Shown piece after piece: positions 62,965-64,000 of a stretch of 64,000 bases of DNA. The DNA is from Dyella sp. A6 (lineage in GTDB: Bacteria; Pseudomonadota; Gammaproteobacteria; Xanthomonadales; Rhodanobacteraceae), in NCBI RefSeq assembly GCF_036320485.1, contig NZ_CP132911.1, positions 496,001-560,000 of the forward strand. The letters are read 5' to 3'. Position 1 is the stretch's first letter. Each line of letters starts with the position of its first letter. The notes beneath the pieces are model-generated. The model had not been told where the DNA came from, searched no databases, and worked only from the letters and a program-made list of their open reading frames with translations. The position numbers and the translations under genes were made by a program.

Positions 62965-63968
62965 CCCTCACCCAGCTCCGCTATATCGTCGCCATTGCAG
63001 AGGCCGGCCTGAACATCACCATGGCCGCCGAAAACGTCTACGCCACGCAGTCGGGCATCAGCAAGCAGCTCAAGCAGCTGGAAGGGGAGCTCGGCTTCCA
63101 GGTGTTCACCCGGCGCGGCAAGAGTCTCGACAGCATCACGCCGGCCGGCGCGCAGGTGCTGGAGCGGGCCCGCATCATCCTCAACGAATCGCACAACATT
63201 CGTGCCCTGGCGGCCAATCTGCGTGCGGAATCGCGCGGTGAACTGGCGCTGGCCACCACCCACACCCAGGCGCGTTTCGTGCTGCCCGAGCCGATCGCGC
63301 GGCTCAAGAAGCAGTATCCCGACCTCAGCGTGCATATCCGTCCGCAGGGCGAGAGCCGGGTGATCAGCCTGTTCGAAAGCGGCGAGGTCGACCTGGCCAT
63401 CGTCAGCACCAGTGGGGCGCAGCCGGAGGGCGGCATCGCGGTGCCGCTGTATCGCTGGCGTCGACGTGCCGTGGTGCCGCGCGGGCATGCGCTGGCGAAG
63501 CTGAAGCGGCCGCTGCGGCTGGCCGATCTGGCCGATCTTCCACTGGTCAGCTACGAGTCCTCGCTGCAGCCGGAATCCTCGCTGCGCCGTGCGTTCGCCG
63601 CGGTCGGCCTGGAGCCGAACATCGCCTGCACCTCGGCCGATGCCGATCTGATCAAGACCTACGTGCTGGCCGGCCTGGGCGTGGGCATTCTCGCCGAGAT
63701 GGCATTGGGAGACGCTGACGCGCGCGAGCTGGTGGTGCTGGATATCGACACCTTGCTGCCCGAATGCATCAGCTGGCTGGTGTTGCGTCGGGACCGCGTG
63801 CTGCGTAGTTATGTGGCGCAGCTGGCGCGCCTGGTCGCACCGCAGCTGGACGAGTCCGAGCTGCGCCGTGTGGTGGCCGGCCACGCCGCTCCGTCCTGGC
63901 CAAAGGCGCCACTGTGGCGCGAAAGCGGTTCGCGCGGCAGGCGTGCGGCGGCGGTCCACGCGGCCTGA
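62961..63968 (+). CDS. cysB: LysR-family regulator CysB
   Basis: 335 residues. The winged helix-turn-helix N-terminus (T-L-T-Q-L-R-Y-I-V-A-I-A-E-A-G-L-N-I-T-M-A-A) contains T-Q-S-G-I-S-K-Q-L-K-Q-L-E, and the effector domain has the CysB-type T-H-T-Q-A-R-F-V-L-P and E-S-R-V-I-S-L-F-E-S-G-E-V-D-L-A-I-V-S-T. CysB activates sulfate assimilation genes with N-acetylserine and falls silent with sulfide/thiosulfate. The protein runs close to the window end but is complete. It is coupled to the leader ORF upstream and divergent from cysG. Confidence 0.96.
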   Translation: MTLTQLRYIVAIAEAGLNITMAAENVYATQSGISKQLKQLEGELGFQVFTRRGKSLDSITPAGAQVLERARIILNESHNIRALAANLRAESRGELALATTHTQARFVLPEPIARLKKQYPDLSVHIRPQGESRVISLFESGEVDLAIVSTSGAQPEGGIAVPLYRWRRRAVVPRGHALAKLKRPLRLADLADLPLVSYESSLQPESSLRRAFAAVGLEPNIACTSADADLIKTYVLAGLGVGILAEMALGDADARELVVLDIDTLLPECISWLVLRRDRVLRSYVAQLARLVAPQLDESELRRVVAGHAAPSWPKAPLWRESGSRGRRAAAVHAA

Positions 63969-64000
63969 GATCGTCGCGGGCACGGCGGTCCGCGTCCGTC

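Overview
The window is high-GC chromosomal DNA from a gammaproteobacterium of the order Xanthomonadales (Lysobacterales), most likely a Rhodanobacter/Dyella-type member of the Rhodanobacteraceae. This rests on gene order and protein character: hemD-hemX-hemY, aroQ-accB-accC-prmA-DUF3426-fis-purH, cutA-dsbD, groESL behind a CIRCE operator, polA beside a DUF2782 gene, and an sX13-like small RNA behind polA. No genus-level marker such as rRNA is present. Nearly all of it is core chromosome; no tRNA, rRNA or CRISPR array was found.

Layout. 1-5642: end of a hutD-like gene, dinG, and a large GAF-GAF-GGDEF-EAL c-di-GMP protein. 5667-10577: a DsbA/FrnE-type oxidoreductase, an FAD dehydrogenase, a DUF1993 gene coupled to a Tet-type MFS pump, and a Spy/CpxP-like protein divergent from a two-component system (10749-12871). 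12887-19799: EF-hand protein, cysK, a membrane diguanylate cyclase, folE, a FUSC-like protein, rmuC, alaC. 19896-25642: rlmI, a membrane protein, srkA, two hotdog thioesterases, a 2Fe-2S/FAD reductase, a rhodanese and a lipoprotein. 25699-28905: hemDXY.

28936-31520 is the accessory segment. Three integron attC-like sites bracket two small gene cassettes with no integrase in the window. They are followed by a GlsB/YeaQ-type stress protein and a complete 1199-bp IS3-family (IS407-group) element with 16-bp inverted repeats, a 4-bp target duplication and an A6G frameshift signal. 31636-44980 returns to core genes: S9 peptidase, uvrD, polA with a candidate C-rich-loop sRNA, an EamA protein, GST, SBF transporter, GNAT, purH, fis. 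45147-56011 holds the fatty-acid/shikimate/thiol-redox block and groESL.

56122-58566 is a four-gene Roadblock/LC7-GTPase operon resembling a Streptomyces conservon without its histidine kinase, followed by a 575-bp regulatory gap with a near-consensus CRP/Clp site and a candidate structured RNA. The window ends with an LTA-synthase-like sulfatase, cysG and cysB. cysB is preceded by a 35-codon upstream ORF with a strong ribosome binding site, two cysteine codons, and an 11-bp inverted repeat that would bury the cysB ribosome binding site. This looks like a cysteine-responsive translational attenuator.

The best candidates for undescribed biology are the cysB leader, the kinase-less conservon-like operon with its 13-bp intra-operon hairpin, the integrase-less attC cluster, the Clp-site RNA, and a DsbD with two tandem alpha domains.
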